Shown: piece after piece, positions 45,362 through 55,182 of the stretch
Layout of the letters: every line of letters starts with the position of its first letter
Position numbering within the stretch: the stretch's first letter is position 1
NCBI GenBank assembly: GCA_902555055.1
Contig: CACDQN010000001.1
Span: 103,820 to 167,534, forward strand
From: an uncultured Candidatus Actinomarina sp.
GTDB lineage: Bacteria > Actinomycetota > Acidimicrobiia > Actinomarinales > Actinomarinaceae
DNA: 63,715 bases
Direction: 5' to 3'
Made by a program: the position numbers and the translations under genes
The notes under the pieces: model-generated
The model's database searches: none
The model's input: only the letters and a program-made list of their open reading frames with translations
Told to the model about the DNA's origin: nothing

Positions 45362-47395
45362 ATGCTAATTAATTCTATGATTGCTGCCGCCGCCGGGCTT
45401 ATACTTGCAGCTTTTTACGCAAATAAAGTTTTATCAATAAAAGTAACCGACTTAAGAGTAGAAGAGCTTTCTACAGCCATCAGACAGGGTTCAATGGCTT
45501 TTTTAAAAAGAATGTACTCATGGATTAGTGTCTTTGTCGTAATTTTGGCTATCTTGATTTCCACACTTACTGAGTGGGGCTATCCGTGGGGTTCTGTAGC
45601 ATTCGTTGCGGGTGCATTACTTTCTTCACTGGCAGGATTTGTTGGTATGAGAATTGCAACTGCTGCAAACGGTAGAACTACAGAAGCTGCCAGGGATGGG
45701 GGAACTCTTAAGGCATTACCTGTAGCATTTAGAGGTGGAGCAGTTATGGGTTTCACAGTTGCAGGCTTGGGTTTATTGGGAGTAGCTCTAGGATATTTTT
45801 TATTTATTGAAGTACTAGATCTTCCTAATGGATATGACGTACTAGCAGCAATAGGTCTCGGAGGTTCATCAATAGCTCTTTTTGCCAGAGTTGGTGGTGG
45901 AATTTATACAAAAGCGGCAGATGTTGGGGCAGACTTGGTAGGTAAGGTGGAAGCAGGAATTCCTGAGGACGATCCAAGAAACCCTGCAACTATAGCTGAC
46001 AATGTTGGAGACAATGTAGGTGACGTTGCAGGAATGGGTGCAGATCTATTTGAAAGCTATGTCGGCTCACTTGTTGCTCCGCTTGCCTACGCTGCAATTG
46101 TTTTTGCTGGGCAAAGCGTACTTCCCTCTTTACTACTTTTCCCACTAGCTGTAGGCACAATAGGGATGGGGGCATCAATTCTCTCCTCATTTTTAGTTGT
46201 TCCTAAAGAAGGAAAGCTTGCACAAGCGCTTCATAGAGGTACATACAGTGCTGCACTTTTAACTGTTATTGGTGTTTATTTTCTTAGTGACTTCATGTTT
46301 GCTGATTATGCAGAAAATCCTCTAGGATTATTTTTCTCAGTAATTATCGGACTTGGTGTTGGACTATTAGTAGGTCAAATTTCAGAATGGTTTACATCTG
46401 ATCATTATTCAATTGTTAAAAATATTGCAGATCAAGCAAAGACTGGTCCAGCAACTCTTGTGTTATCAGGCATATCTGAAGGCATGAGATCAGCAGCTTT
46501 TTCAGTGGTTGTAGTTGTTTTTGGAATTTACGGCGCTTATACAGCAGGAGACTGGGCATTAGGTGCTGATGGTGGAATCTATGGTATTGCTATTGCAGCA
46601 ATTGGAGTTTTGTCTACATTAGGCATAACAGTAGCAGTAGATGCTTATGGTCCAATCGCTGACAATGCTGGTGGAATTGCTGAAATGGCACACCTACCTC
46701 CTGAAGTAAGAGAAGCTACTGATGAATTAGACTCTCTAGGAAATACAACAGCAGCAATTGCAAAAGGGTTTGCAATTGGCTCCGCAGCAGTTACGGCATT
46801 AGCTTTATTCTCAGCTTTTGTACAAAGTGCGGGGATTGAAAAATTAGATATTACAGAGGTGGAAGTAACTTTAGGTTTATTTTTGGGAGGTATGTTCCCA
46901 TTTTTGTTTGCTGCTATGACCATTAACGCAGTGGGAAGGGCAGCATTTAAAATGATCGAAGAAGTTAGACGACAGTTTAATGAAATTCCTGGCTTGAGAG
47001 AAGGAAAAGAAGGAGTTGTTCCTGACTATACGAAATGTGTAGATATAGCCACAACGGCGGCATTAAAGGAAATGTTATTACCAGGTGGCTTAGCTATTGC
47101 ACTTCCATTAATAATTGGTTTTTGGGATAAGGAAGCACTTGGAGGTTTCTTAGCTGGATCATTGGTTACTGGATTTCTCTTAGCAATATTTATGGCAAAC
47201 TCTGGTGGGGCTTGGGATAATGCTAAAAAATATATTGAAGCTGGAGGTGGAGCAGGTAAAGGTTCTGACGAACATAAAGCTGCTGTGATTGGCGATACTA
47301 TTGGTGATCCATTTAAAGACACTTCTGGTCCCGCAATGAATATTGTTATAAAAGTTATGACTATTGTAAGTCTTATATTTGCATCTGCTTTTTAA
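45362..47395 (+). CDS. hppA: membrane-bound pyrophosphatase, K+-dependent type
   Basis: 677 residues, ATG start after AAGGGG. Couples PPi hydrolysis to cation pumping through about 16 helices. The substrate-binding loops are clear: GGGIYTKAADVGADLVGKVEAGIPEDDPRNPATIADNVGDNVGD in parts (residues ~180-225), DAYGPIADNAGGIAEM near 425, and the C-terminal DTIGDPFKDTSGP. The K+ dependence site reads GNTTAAIAKG at 460-469, with Ala464 where K+-independent enzymes have Lys, so it should be potassium-stimulated. Whether it moves H+ or Na+ cannot be read with confidence. Likely a separate transcript from the antiporter. Confidence 0.95.
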   Translation: MLINSMIAAAAGLILAAFYANKVLSIKVTDLRVEELSTAIRQGSMAFLKRMYSWISVFVVILAILISTLTEWGYPWGSVAFVAGALLSSLAGFVGMRIATAANGRTTEAARDGGTLKALPVAFRGGAVMGFTVAGLGLLGVALGYFLFIEVLDLPNGYDVLAAIGLGGSSIALFARVGGGIYTKAADVGADLVGKVEAGIPEDDPRNPATIADNVGDNVGDVAGMGADLFESYVGSLVAPLAYAAIVFAGQSVLPSLLLFPLAVGTIGMGASILSSFLVVPKEGKLAQALHRGTYSAALLTVIGVYFLSDFMFADYAENPLGLFFSVIIGLGVGLLVGQISEWFTSDHYSIVKNIADQAKTGPATLVLSGISEGMRSAAFSVVVVVFGIYGAYTAGDWALGADGGIYGIAIAAIGVLSTLGITVAVDAYGPIADNAGGIAEMAHLPPEVREATDELDSLGNTTAAIAKGFAIGSAAVTALALFSAFVQSAGIEKLDITEVEVTLGLFLGGMFPFLFAAMTINAVGRAAFKMIEEVRRQFNEIPGLREGKEGVVPDYTKCVDIATTAALKEMLLPGGLAIALPLIIGFWDKEALGGFLAGSLVTGFLLAIFMANSGGAWDNAKKYIEAGGGAGKGSDEHKAAVIGDTIGDPFKDTSGPAMNIVIKVMTIVSLIFASAF

Positions 47396-47400
47396 ATTAA

Positions 47401-48630
47401 TTGAAAACAGTTCATTTAATAAGACACGGTGAAACTGAACAGAATGTTTTAAGAGTTTGGCAAGGTCATACAGATACCCCATTAAATAAAACTGGGTTGA
47501 GACAGGCAAAGCTATTAGCTTCAAGATTGAGGGATTCAAACGCAACTATTTATTCATCTGATTTAAAAAGAGCTTCAGAAACAGCTTCATTTCTCTCAGA
47601 AAAAATTGAACTTAGGACAACACTAAGGGAGATTAATGTTGGTGATTTTACAGGAATGCCTGTGGGTCAAACATATTCATCAAATAATGAAATTTTTCAG
47701 TCTCTTCAAGATGATTCTTATCAGTTTCCTAATGGAGAAACGGTAAAAGAGTTTAAACAAAGAGTAAATAATGAACTTGAGTACATTTTTAGAAATATAG
47801 AAAATGGCTCAGAGGCCTTAGTTATTACCCATGGTTTTTTTATTGGAACTGCAATAGGGCTTTCGATTGGTTTTAACCATTACCCTTTTCCTATTGGGAA
47901 TATAGAAAATACTTCTATTTCAACACTTATTAAAAGGGATTCAATTACTCAAGTAAATAAATTTAATGATTCACTTCACCTTTCTGAATTAAATATTGAT
48001 TTTCCCAGAGAAACAACAGAAAACAAGATTACATTCATAAGACACGGCCAAACAGATTCTAATACAAGTGGGATATGGCAGGGGCATGTTGACAATCCAT
48101 TAAATGAAACAGGAAAAAATACCGCTCATAAACTTAGAAATACATTTGATGAGTATGATGTGTATCTCTCATCAACATATCAGAGAGCACTGGAAACCTT
48201 ATCTATAGTGATAGAAGACAAGGATATATTAACTTCAAAAAATTTAATTGAAATGAATTTAGGAAAATGGGAAGGGTTGACAACTTCAGAAATCCTAGAA
48301 CAATATCGTGATAATTTTATCAAGTCACTTTTTTTAGATTATAAATGTAAATATGGGATTAATGGTGAATCTACGTATGAAGCTGGTATCCGAGTAGAAG
48401 ATCTTTTAAAAGAATATCCTAAAAAAAATCTTTTAATGGCTAGCCATGGCGGAACAATTAAAGCTGCAGTTACAAACTTACTTAAAGCCCCAGAGAAAAA
48501 AGCAGCTTCTTCATTTACTATTCCTAATAATTTGGGTGTTAGTTGCTTAGTTATGAAAGAAAACAAATATTTTCTTTGGTCATATAATGTAGGAAAAATA
48601 GGATATGAAAACATTAGTTATAACGAATGA
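47401..48630 (+). CDS. tandem histidine phosphatase (two phosphoglycerate-mutase-like domains)
   Basis: 409 residues with a TTG start six bases after hppA. Two complete histidine-phosphatase domains in one chain: the first starts HLIRHGETEQN (residues 5-15) with the second-half histidine in VITHGFFIG near 141; the second starts FIRHGQTDSN near 211 with MASHGGTIKA near 346. Each domain also shows WQGH-x-D-x-PLN-x-TG, so they are a true duplication. Family members hydrolyse phosphate esters such as alpha-ribazole 5'-phosphate or sugar phosphates. The cofactor-dependent mutase function is less likely in the tandem form. Overlaps the glycosyltransferase start by 26 bases. Confidence 0.82.
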   Translation: MKTVHLIRHGETEQNVLRVWQGHTDTPLNKTGLRQAKLLASRLRDSNATIYSSDLKRASETASFLSEKIELRTTLREINVGDFTGMPVGQTYSSNNEIFQSLQDDSYQFPNGETVKEFKQRVNNELEYIFRNIENGSEALVITHGFFIGTAIGLSIGFNHYPFPIGNIENTSISTLIKRDSITQVNKFNDSLHLSELNIDFPRETTENKITFIRHGQTDSNTSGIWQGHVDNPLNETGKNTAHKLRNTFDEYDVYLSSTYQRALETLSIVIEDKDILTSKNLIEMNLGKWEGLTTSEILEQYRDNFIKSLFLDYKCKYGINGESTYEAGIRVEDLLKEYPKKNLLMASHGGTIKAAVTNLLKAPEKKAASSFTIPNNLGVSCLVMKENKYFLWSYNVGKIGYENISYNE

Positions 48631-49648
48631 TTACCCACCTAAAAAAGGTGGAATATCAACGTACATTAAATCTTTTGAAGACAACTTAGAATTCGAAACA
48701 ATCATTTATGCTCCTAATTGGGCTGAGGGTGAAAATGTAATTAGATCAAAGTCCAAATTTATTTTTTCTACAAAAAAATTTATTAGAGAAATAAATGAAA
48801 TTGTCATTCAGAATAATATTGAGATTATTCTCCATGCTTCTAGTAATCCACAATTTCTGCTCGTAAGTAAATTAAATTATTTAGGAATTAAACAGTTTAT
48901 GTTAATACATGGGGCTGAATTTAATATTATCAACTCAATTCCAATATTTAAAAAAATCATGCAAAAAAGCTTCAATTCTCTTGAAAAAATATTCACAGTT
49001 AGCTTTTTTACTTCAAGAAAATTAGAGGAGATTACAGAAACAGATATTGTTTTGATAGGAGCAGGTGTTGAAAAAAATGAATTTAAAAAAGAGTACAAAG
49101 CAAATGAAAAAATATCTGTAGGTGTTAGTAGTAGGTTCGTTTCTAGAAAAAAAATTGATTGGGTTATAGATGCCCTCCATGAGTTACAACAGGATGGAAT
49201 AAATGTAGAGTTAAAAATATTTGGTTTTGGCAAATTAGAAAAATATTTAAAAAAATTAGGTGAAGTGTCTTCACAAGACGTCAGTTTTTATGATGATGAA
49301 AATGAAGACTCTCTTGTAGAATTTTACAAAAATTTAGATGTATTTGTTATGCCGGCAAAATCTAGATTTTTTGGTAAAGAGTATGAAGGACTAGGGTTAG
49401 TTTATTTAGAGGCAGCAAGTTTTGGACTGCCACTACTTGTAGGAACTTCTGGTGGAGCATTTGAAACTATCATTCCTGGTAAAACCGGGTTTATTGTTGA
49501 TTCAAGAAAAGAAATCTATGATGGAGTGAAATTTTTTGCAGAAAATAATGAACAAATAGAAAAATTTGGTACTAGTTCAAAAAAATTTGTTGAAGAAAAA
49601 TTTTCCTGGGAAAGCACAATAGAGAAGTTTATAACTGAAGTTAATTAG
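48605..49648 (+). CDS. glycosyltransferase family 4, PimB-like
   Basis: 347 residues, ATG start. The opening VITNDYPPKKGGISTYIKSF and the donor-site stretch MPAKSRFFGKEYEGLGLVYLEA in parts (near residue 245-266), followed by ASFGLPLLVGTSGGAFETI, closely follow PimB', the actinobacterial GDP-mannose transferase that adds the second mannose to phosphatidylinositol mannoside. SRFVSRKKID near 178 begins the second Rossmann domain. The substrate in this organism is inferred. Stop overlaps topA by eight bases. Confidence 0.82.
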   Translation: MKTLVITNDYPPKKGGISTYIKSFEDNLEFETIIYAPNWAEGENVIRSKSKFIFSTKKFIREINEIVIQNNIEIILHASSNPQFLLVSKLNYLGIKQFMLIHGAEFNIINSIPIFKKIMQKSFNSLEKIFTVSFFTSRKLEEITETDIVLIGAGVEKNEFKKEYKANEKISVGVSSRFVSRKKIDWVIDALHELQQDGINVELKIFGFGKLEKYLKKLGEVSSQDVSFYDDENEDSLVEFYKNLDVFVMPAKSRFFGKEYEGLGLVYLEAASFGLPLLVGTSGGAFETIIPGKTGFIVDSRKEIYDGVKFFAENNEQIEKFGTSSKKFVEEKFSWESTIEKFITEVN

Positions 49649-52331
49649 AGACAGCATCTCCAAACAATAACATTATCTCTGTAGACTCGACAGTTAAGGC
49701 ATCTCTTGGATTCTCTAGCGGCTTATTCTTTTTTTCTACCAGAATTTTATTTATAAGATTATCTTTTGTAGCATCCTCTGGTTTCATACGAAATCTTCCT
49801 CTATAGAAAATGATTTCAAGTGACTTTGCAAGTCCAACTAGGTGTTCTTTTGAAAGTTTTTTTATAAATTTTTCATCTAATTTATAGTGGTCAAAAATTA
49901 AATCAATCATTTTTTGTTTTGTAAAGCTTTTAGGGATTTTAAGAATTTCTCCACCAAGATAATTCGATATTTTTTTATATTTTTCATTTTCAAGAAGTTC
50001 TCTAATTTCCTCTTTTGAAAGCTCAGCAAGTTCTTCTTTGTTAAAAACTGTTCTGTCTCTTTGCTTCATAGCATACCCTCCGTATGGGCCAACAGCAGAT
50101 GAGTATGTCCATTCTTCATTTTCAGTTACTTTTCTTGGGTTTTTAGCTGATAGCGAAAACCTACTTTTACATTCCTCAGGGGACAGTGTGTCAGGATCTT
50201 CATCTTCAAAAATTGGGCCAATGAGATTTTTATACTCACATCTTTCTTGTCTGACACCTTTTTGCTTAATACCGTGTTGGATATAAAAACTTCCATTTGG
50301 ACCAAGTTTTATATATATTGATGATGAGCAGTCACCACATGCAGACACAGTTCTTTCTTTTTTTAAACTCTCTTCCTGATTTTGTTCAAGTTCCTTAATA
50401 TAATCTTTTTCAATTTCTTCAAGAGTAATCTCAGGTGGAAGACCTACTTTAAACTCATCATCTCTTAATAAATAAGGATAAGGAACCTTTCCCTGAATTC
50501 TTCCAGTTTTAACTACGTATCTAGATTGAAATGGAAGATTAACAGTTGTCAAAGCTAAAGGATCTTGAATTCCATAACTATTTATATGATTTTTAATACT
50601 GTTGTGAGAGCTTTCTAGAAAGTCTATTTTGGATTTTTCAGGACTATTGCTTTCAAGAATTTTATCGAGCTCATCTTCCATAGATTTTGAAAATTCATAA
50701 TCTATATAATTATTAAAGTAAGGCTTCATAAAATTATTAATTAAAGCAATAGCTAGAATTCTTGGTTTTAGACTCGAGTCGGAATTAATAAATACTGAAG
50801 TTATACTTTCAATTATAGAAACATACGTTGAAGGCCTTCCAATTCCCAGTTCTTCAAGTTTATTAATTAAAGAAGTAGACGAGTATCTGTTTGGTGGGTT
50901 GGTATATTTTTCTTCACTGCTTGCATGTATTATTTTAATTTCATCATTCTCTTTAAGTTCTGGAAGCTCTTGAGATTTTTCAGTTGCATCTTTGATTAGG
51001 TCTCTGTATCCACCAAAAGTCCATGTTGTACCAGAGATACTTAGTATTAATGGTGAAAAATCAGTGTCAGAAACTTCGATTTCTATTGTTTTTGTAATCC
51101 CTTTCGCATCTGTCATTTGTGAAGCAACTGTAGTATTGAATATTAATTTATATAATTTGTATTCATCACTTTCTTCTTTGTGCCTAGAAAGAAGTTCCTC
51201 TGGAGTAATAAATTTATCACCTGATGGTCTAATAGCTTCATGTGCTGCCTGAGCATTTTTACTATCACCGTATAAATTAGGCTCATTTGGTAGGTGAGCT
51301 TTTGAAAAGTTTCCTGAAATATATTCCCTAGCTGCTTTGATTGCTACATCAGATAAGCGAATTGAATCTGTTCTCATGTAAGTAATTAAACCTTCTTGAT
51401 AAAGCCTCTGTGCGATACCCATAGTTTTACGAGGTTGAAAACCTAAGTTACTTCTTGCTGATGTCTGAAGACTAGTTGTTTTAAATGGCTTAGGAGGCTT
51501 TCCGCTTCTTGATGATTCTTTAATTTTTGATATTTTGGCTACGGAACTCGAAAGAATTTTTACAACTTCGTTAACCTCTACTTCATCTAAGTAACGTTTT
51601 TCTTTACTAGTTTTATTACCTCTGTCGTCAAAGTCTGATGATGTTGCTATTCTCAAATCTTGAACTTTTTTTAAGGATGCATTAAATTCAGAATTGTTGC
51701 TGGCGCACTTTGCGTGAATTTCAAAATATTTTGCCTTAACAAATTTAATTCTTTCTTCCTCTCGCTCTACAATCAGTCTTATTGCAGGACCCTGCACTCG
51801 CCCTGTTGATATAAAAGCACCACCAAGATCTCTTACTTTAGGAGAAATTTCGTATCCAATCATTCTGTCTAATGTTCTTCTTGCCTCATAAGATTTAAAT
51901 TTTCCTATATCTAATTTTTCAGGATTATTAATAGCATTTGTAACTGCTGCTTTTGTTATTTCATTAAACTTTATCCGCTTTGGTTCCCCCTTAAGCTCCA
52001 AAGCTTCTTTAAGGTGATAAGCGATAGCTTCTCCCTCTCTATCATCATCAGTTGCTAGATAAACTTCTGGTGCTATATCCGCTAACTCTTTTAATTCATT
52101 TACAATCTTTTTTCTATCTTCTGGAATTACATATATATTTTCAAAATCTTTTGGTTTTACAGCACCCCATAGAATTTCTTTACTGTCAAATTGAGGTGGA
52201 ATAGCTTTTGAGTTTCTAGGAAGGTCTCTGATGTGTCCAACACTTGATTTTACGATATATTCAGAACCAAGAATTTTGGATATAGTCTTAACTTTTGTTG
52301 GAGACTCGACAATTACTAAAGGTTTTGTCAT
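49641..52331 (-). CDS. topA: DNA topoisomerase I
   Basis: 896 residues, ATG start. Relaxes negative supercoils by single-strand passage. TOPRIM domain PLVIVESPTKVKTI at 4-17 with the acidic DDDREGEA near 113; active-site Y318 in LITYMRTDS. The C-terminal third is the actinobacterial kind with GPYGGYAMKQRD repeats in place of the E. coli zinc fingers; one degenerate CGDC...GPNGSFYI unit remains near residue 665. Divergent MFS, tmk and holB follow on the other strand, a common actinobacterial neighbourhood. Confidence 0.95.
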   Translation of the reverse strand: MTKPLVIVESPTKVKTISKILGSEYIVKSSVGHIRDLPRNSKAIPPQFDSKEILWGAVKPKDFENIYVIPEDRKKIVNELKELADIAPEVYLATDDDREGEAIAYHLKEALELKGEPKRIKFNEITKAAVTNAINNPEKLDIGKFKSYEARRTLDRMIGYEISPKVRDLGGAFISTGRVQGPAIRLIVEREEERIKFVKAKYFEIHAKCASNNSEFNASLKKVQDLRIATSSDFDDRGNKTSKEKRYLDEVEVNEVVKILSSSVAKISKIKESSRSGKPPKPFKTTSLQTSARSNLGFQPRKTMGIAQRLYQEGLITYMRTDSIRLSDVAIKAAREYISGNFSKAHLPNEPNLYGDSKNAQAAHEAIRPSGDKFITPEELLSRHKEESDEYKLYKLIFNTTVASQMTDAKGITKTIEIEVSDTDFSPLILSISGTTWTFGGYRDLIKDATEKSQELPELKENDEIKIIHASSEEKYTNPPNRYSSTSLINKLEELGIGRPSTYVSIIESITSVFINSDSSLKPRILAIALINNFMKPYFNNYIDYEFSKSMEDELDKILESNSPEKSKIDFLESSHNSIKNHINSYGIQDPLALTTVNLPFQSRYVVKTGRIQGKVPYPYLLRDDEFKVGLPPEITLEEIEKDYIKELEQNQEESLKKERTVSACGDCSSSIYIKLGPNGSFYIQHGIKQKGVRQERCEYKNLIGPIFEDEDPDTLSPEECKSRFSLSAKNPRKVTENEEWTYSSAVGPYGGYAMKQRDRTVFNKEELAELSKEEIRELLENEKYKKISNYLGGEILKIPKSFTKQKMIDLIFDHYKLDEKFIKKLSKEHLVGLAKSLEIIFYRGRFRMKPEDATKDNLINKILVEKKNKPLENPRDALTVESTEIMLLFGDAVSN

Positions 52332-52418
52332 GCCCTTATTGATAACACCATTTTTGTGAAATGTACAGGATTTAAGAAAAAAAGTATTCCAAACCTTTAC
52401 TAGGATGATGTAAAGACA

Positions 52419-53750
52419 ATGAATTCAGTAAAAATATTTTCTAGATCACAGTTTTCCATACTTTGGTGGTCAGGTACCCTTTCGAGTTTTGGGGATTGGG
52501 CTACATTATTTGCTTCAGTTGCTTTGGCAAGTTATTTAGGGGCTGAAGGAGGCAATTCCGAATTAACCTCTGTTGTACCAGTAATTGCACGTATTATTCC
52601 AGCTTTTATGTCTTCATTTGCTGGAATATTGGCTGACAGATTCAATAAAAGAAATGTAATGATTATATGTGATATCTCAAGAATGTTAATTGTCCTTGGA
52701 TTGTTTTTTACTACCACTCTTATTCAACTATTCATAATTAATTTCATTTCAGAGATATTTTCTTTAACAAGACAACCATCAAGAGAATCAATAGTTCCTG
52801 ACATAGTAAGTGATGAATATTTAGTCAAAGCCAATTCATTATTTACTGTTGGTACCTATGCGATGTTACCTACCGCATCTTTATTCTTTGGGTTTATATC
52901 TGACAATAGAGTTATAGAAAATATTGTTTCTTATGGGAATAGCTGGAATGGCTCAATAGTGTTTCTTATTGATGCTTTCACTTTTCTTATCTCCTCTTAC
53001 TTACTCCTGTTTCTCAAAGCAGATAATTCATACCAAAAAGTTAAAAAGAAAAACAACGTAATAGGGGATCTTAAAGAGGGAATAAAATACTTTTATAGTG
53101 TTTATGAATTAAGATCTGTAACAACTTCTATATCACTTAGTTTAATCGGAGCCGGTGCATTATTTGTTCTTGGCAATACCTACTTGACACAGTCATTGAA
53201 CTTTTCTCAAAGTTCATTTGGCTTTATGATTGCTTCCTTTGGATTTGGAATTATTTTTACAATGGTTATTTTGAGTTATTTTGTTACAACATTCAGTAGA
53301 ATCCCTTTCTTTATTGGACTAAGTATGATAATTACAGGAGTTTCCCTATTGTTTGCTTTTAACTCTTCAGAGTTTCCTACAATAATTTTTTCAATATTTA
53401 TTTCAGGAATTGGTTCCGGATCTGTTTACTTACTAACAATAAGTTATTTACAGAGCACAACTGAAAAAAAGTTAAGAGGTAGGGTTTTTGGAAATTTTTA
53501 TACGATAGGCAGACTTTCTATATTGATTTCTTTGTTAATTTCTGGTTTTGTTGCAAATTTTGCAAATCAGTACCTTGAAGTTGATGGCGTTCTTTTGGTT
53601 CTTAGAATAAGTGCTTGTTTTATTCTCCTTTCGGGATTAATTACTTTTCTAAGGGGATACAAACAAATATTTCAAGATTTTGGATTTGAAAATTCCAATT
53701 TCAACAAGTTAACATTAAACCTTAATAGGGAAGAGGACGAACCTTTATGA
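52419..53750 (+). CDS. MFS transporter
   Basis: 443 residues, ATG start, twelve hydrophobic segments. The loop between helices 2 and 3 has GILADRFNKRNVMI near residue 66, the MFS signature, and the loop 4-5 contains LTRQPSRESIVPDIV. It resembles the MFS_3 (enterobactin exporter/DUF894) group. Substrate unknown. It overlaps tmk in ATGA at 53747-53750 and is probably the promoter-proximal gene of the tmk-holB unit. Its divergent neighbour is topA, 87 bases away. Confidence 0.85.
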   Translation: MNSVKIFSRSQFSILWWSGTLSSFGDWATLFASVALASYLGAEGGNSELTSVVPVIARIIPAFMSSFAGILADRFNKRNVMIICDISRMLIVLGLFFTTTLIQLFIINFISEIFSLTRQPSRESIVPDIVSDEYLVKANSLFTVGTYAMLPTASLFFGFISDNRVIENIVSYGNSWNGSIVFLIDAFTFLISSYLLLFLKADNSYQKVKKKNNVIGDLKEGIKYFYSVYELRSVTTSISLSLIGAGALFVLGNTYLTQSLNFSQSSFGFMIASFGFGIIFTMVILSYFVTTFSRIPFFIGLSMIITGVSLLFAFNSSEFPTIIFSIFISGIGSGSVYLLTISYLQSTTEKKLRGRVFGNFYTIGRLSILISLLISGFVANFANQYLEVDGVLLVLRISACFILLSGLITFLRGYKQIFQDFGFENSNFNKLTLNLNREEDEPL

Positions 53751-54358
53751 TTTGTAATTATTTAGCTTTCGAGGGAATTGATGGATCAGGAAAATCAAGT
53801 CTTATTAAAGGCTTATCCGAAGTGCTGAGTAATCAACAGGTTGAGAACAAAATAGTTCGTGAACCTGGAGGAACAAAAGTTGGTGAAGGTGTAAGAGAAT
53901 TACTCTTAAGTCATGATTATGAAGTCGACGCACTTACTGAAGCTTTACTTTTTTGCTCCCAGAGATCACAACTCGTTTCTGAAGTAATAAAGCCAGAAAT
54001 TAATAAAGGTACCAAAATTCTTTCAGACAGAAGTGCATATTCATCAGTTGCCTATCAAGGAGTTGGAAGGGGGCTAGGTTATGAAACTATTTATCAGTTA
54101 AATGATATTGCAGTAAATTCATTTTGGCCTGAAAAGGTTGTTTTACTTGATATTGATCCTAAAATTTCTCTCTCAAGACAAAAGATAGCAGATCGCATCG
54201 GTAGTGATAAAGTTGATTTTTTTAATAAAGTAAGAGAAGGATATTTAAGATTAGCTGAACAATTTGATAATAATTTTCTAATTATCAATGCTGAAGAAGA
54301 TTTAAAGCAAAACCTACAAAGAATTTGCACATGGTTAAAAGTTGACAACTCTAAATAA
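53747..54358 (+). CDS. tmk: thymidylate kinase
   Basis: 203 residues, ATG start. Phosphorylates dTMP to dTDP. P-loop FEGIDGSGKSSLI at residues 8-20, EPGGTKVGEGVRELLL near 41 (dTMP-binding R), DRSAYSSVAYQG near 93 (the DR motif) and a lid segment RIGSDKVDFF near 150. Length is typical. Transcribed with MFS upstream and holB downstream, overlapping the latter by 17 bases. Confidence 0.95.
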   Translation: MICNYLAFEGIDGSGKSSLIKGLSEVLSNQQVENKIVREPGGTKVGEGVRELLLSHDYEVDALTEALLFCSQRSQLVSEVIKPEINKGTKILSDRSAYSSVAYQGVGRGLGYETIYQLNDIAVNSFWPEKVVLLDIDPKISLSRQKIADRIGSDKVDFFNKVREGYLRLAEQFDNNFLIINAEEDLKQNLQRICTWLKVDNSK

Positions 54359-55178
54359 TTCCCTCCTTAAAGAATTAGACAATCCGTTCCATGCGTATCT
54401 AATTTTCTCAAATTCATCAACCGAATTATTTAGTCAAGCAAAAAAATTTGCTAGCTTACTTACTTTTGATGAAGAAAACATTGAAGATCATCCAGATATT
54501 AAAGTAGTTGAATCAGAAAATTTATACACCTTAGGCGTTGATGACATTAGGGATATTATTAGTAAAGATAATCTTTCTCCGCTTGAAGGAAGGTATAAAG
54601 TAGTTATCTTTCCACCTCTCAAATCTTTAACCGAAGAAGCATCGAATGCATTATTAAAAACCATAGAAGAACCATCTCAATCAAGTATTTTTCTTATTCT
54701 ATCTGCTGGAGTATTTTGGTCTCACGCACGTGACGATTCTAACAATCAAATACTTTCAACTATTAAAAGTCGATGCAGGCCTATTTATCTAGATACTGAA
54801 AGAGATTTAAAATTTGATTATTCTTCAGACGATTTTATAAAATTTGTAGATAATCAGCATATTGATTCAAACTTAAGCTTTAAAAAATTGTTAACTCTGC
54901 TTTCAGAGTGGAAAAATGACATTAAAAATTTATCAAAAGCATTCCAAATTATTAATGCGTGTAAAGACATTATTGATGAAATCAATGAAAATTCTAGTAT
55001 GACTACAAATTTTTTAATAGTTAAGAGTATTTCATACCTGACAAATTCTTTAATTTATAATTCTGAAATAACAAAACAATCATTCAGAGATGCAGAAGCA
55101 ATTGAAAAAGCCATGCTCGATATAAATTTGGGAATGAGACCCCAGACAGTATTTGCAAAGCTCTCAGTGGAAATGTAA
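54342..55178 (+). CDS. holB: DNA polymerase III delta' subunit
   Basis: 278 residues with a TTG start inside the end of tmk. Clamp-loader ATPase-fold subunit. HAYLIFSNSS near residue 14, the P-loop region is degenerate as usual for delta', then VDDIRDIISKDNLSPLEGRYKVVIFPPLKSLTEEASNALLKTIEEP in parts (residues ~67-112, the sensor and SRC region), and STIKSRCRPIYLD near 145 with the SRC motif. Typically 300-330 residues; here slightly short. The tmk-holB pair is widely conserved. Confidence 0.85.
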   Translation: MTTLNNSLLKELDNPFHAYLIFSNSSTELFSQAKKFASLLTFDEENIEDHPDIKVVESENLYTLGVDDIRDIISKDNLSPLEGRYKVVIFPPLKSLTEEASNALLKTIEEPSQSSIFLILSAGVFWSHARDDSNNQILSTIKSRCRPIYLDTERDLKFDYSSDDFIKFVDNQHIDSNLSFKKLLTLLSEWKNDIKNLSKAFQIINACKDIIDEINENSSMTTNFLIVKSISYLTNSLIYNSEITKQSFRDAEAIEKAMLDINLGMRPQTVFAKLSVEM

Positions 55179-55182
55179 TTCG

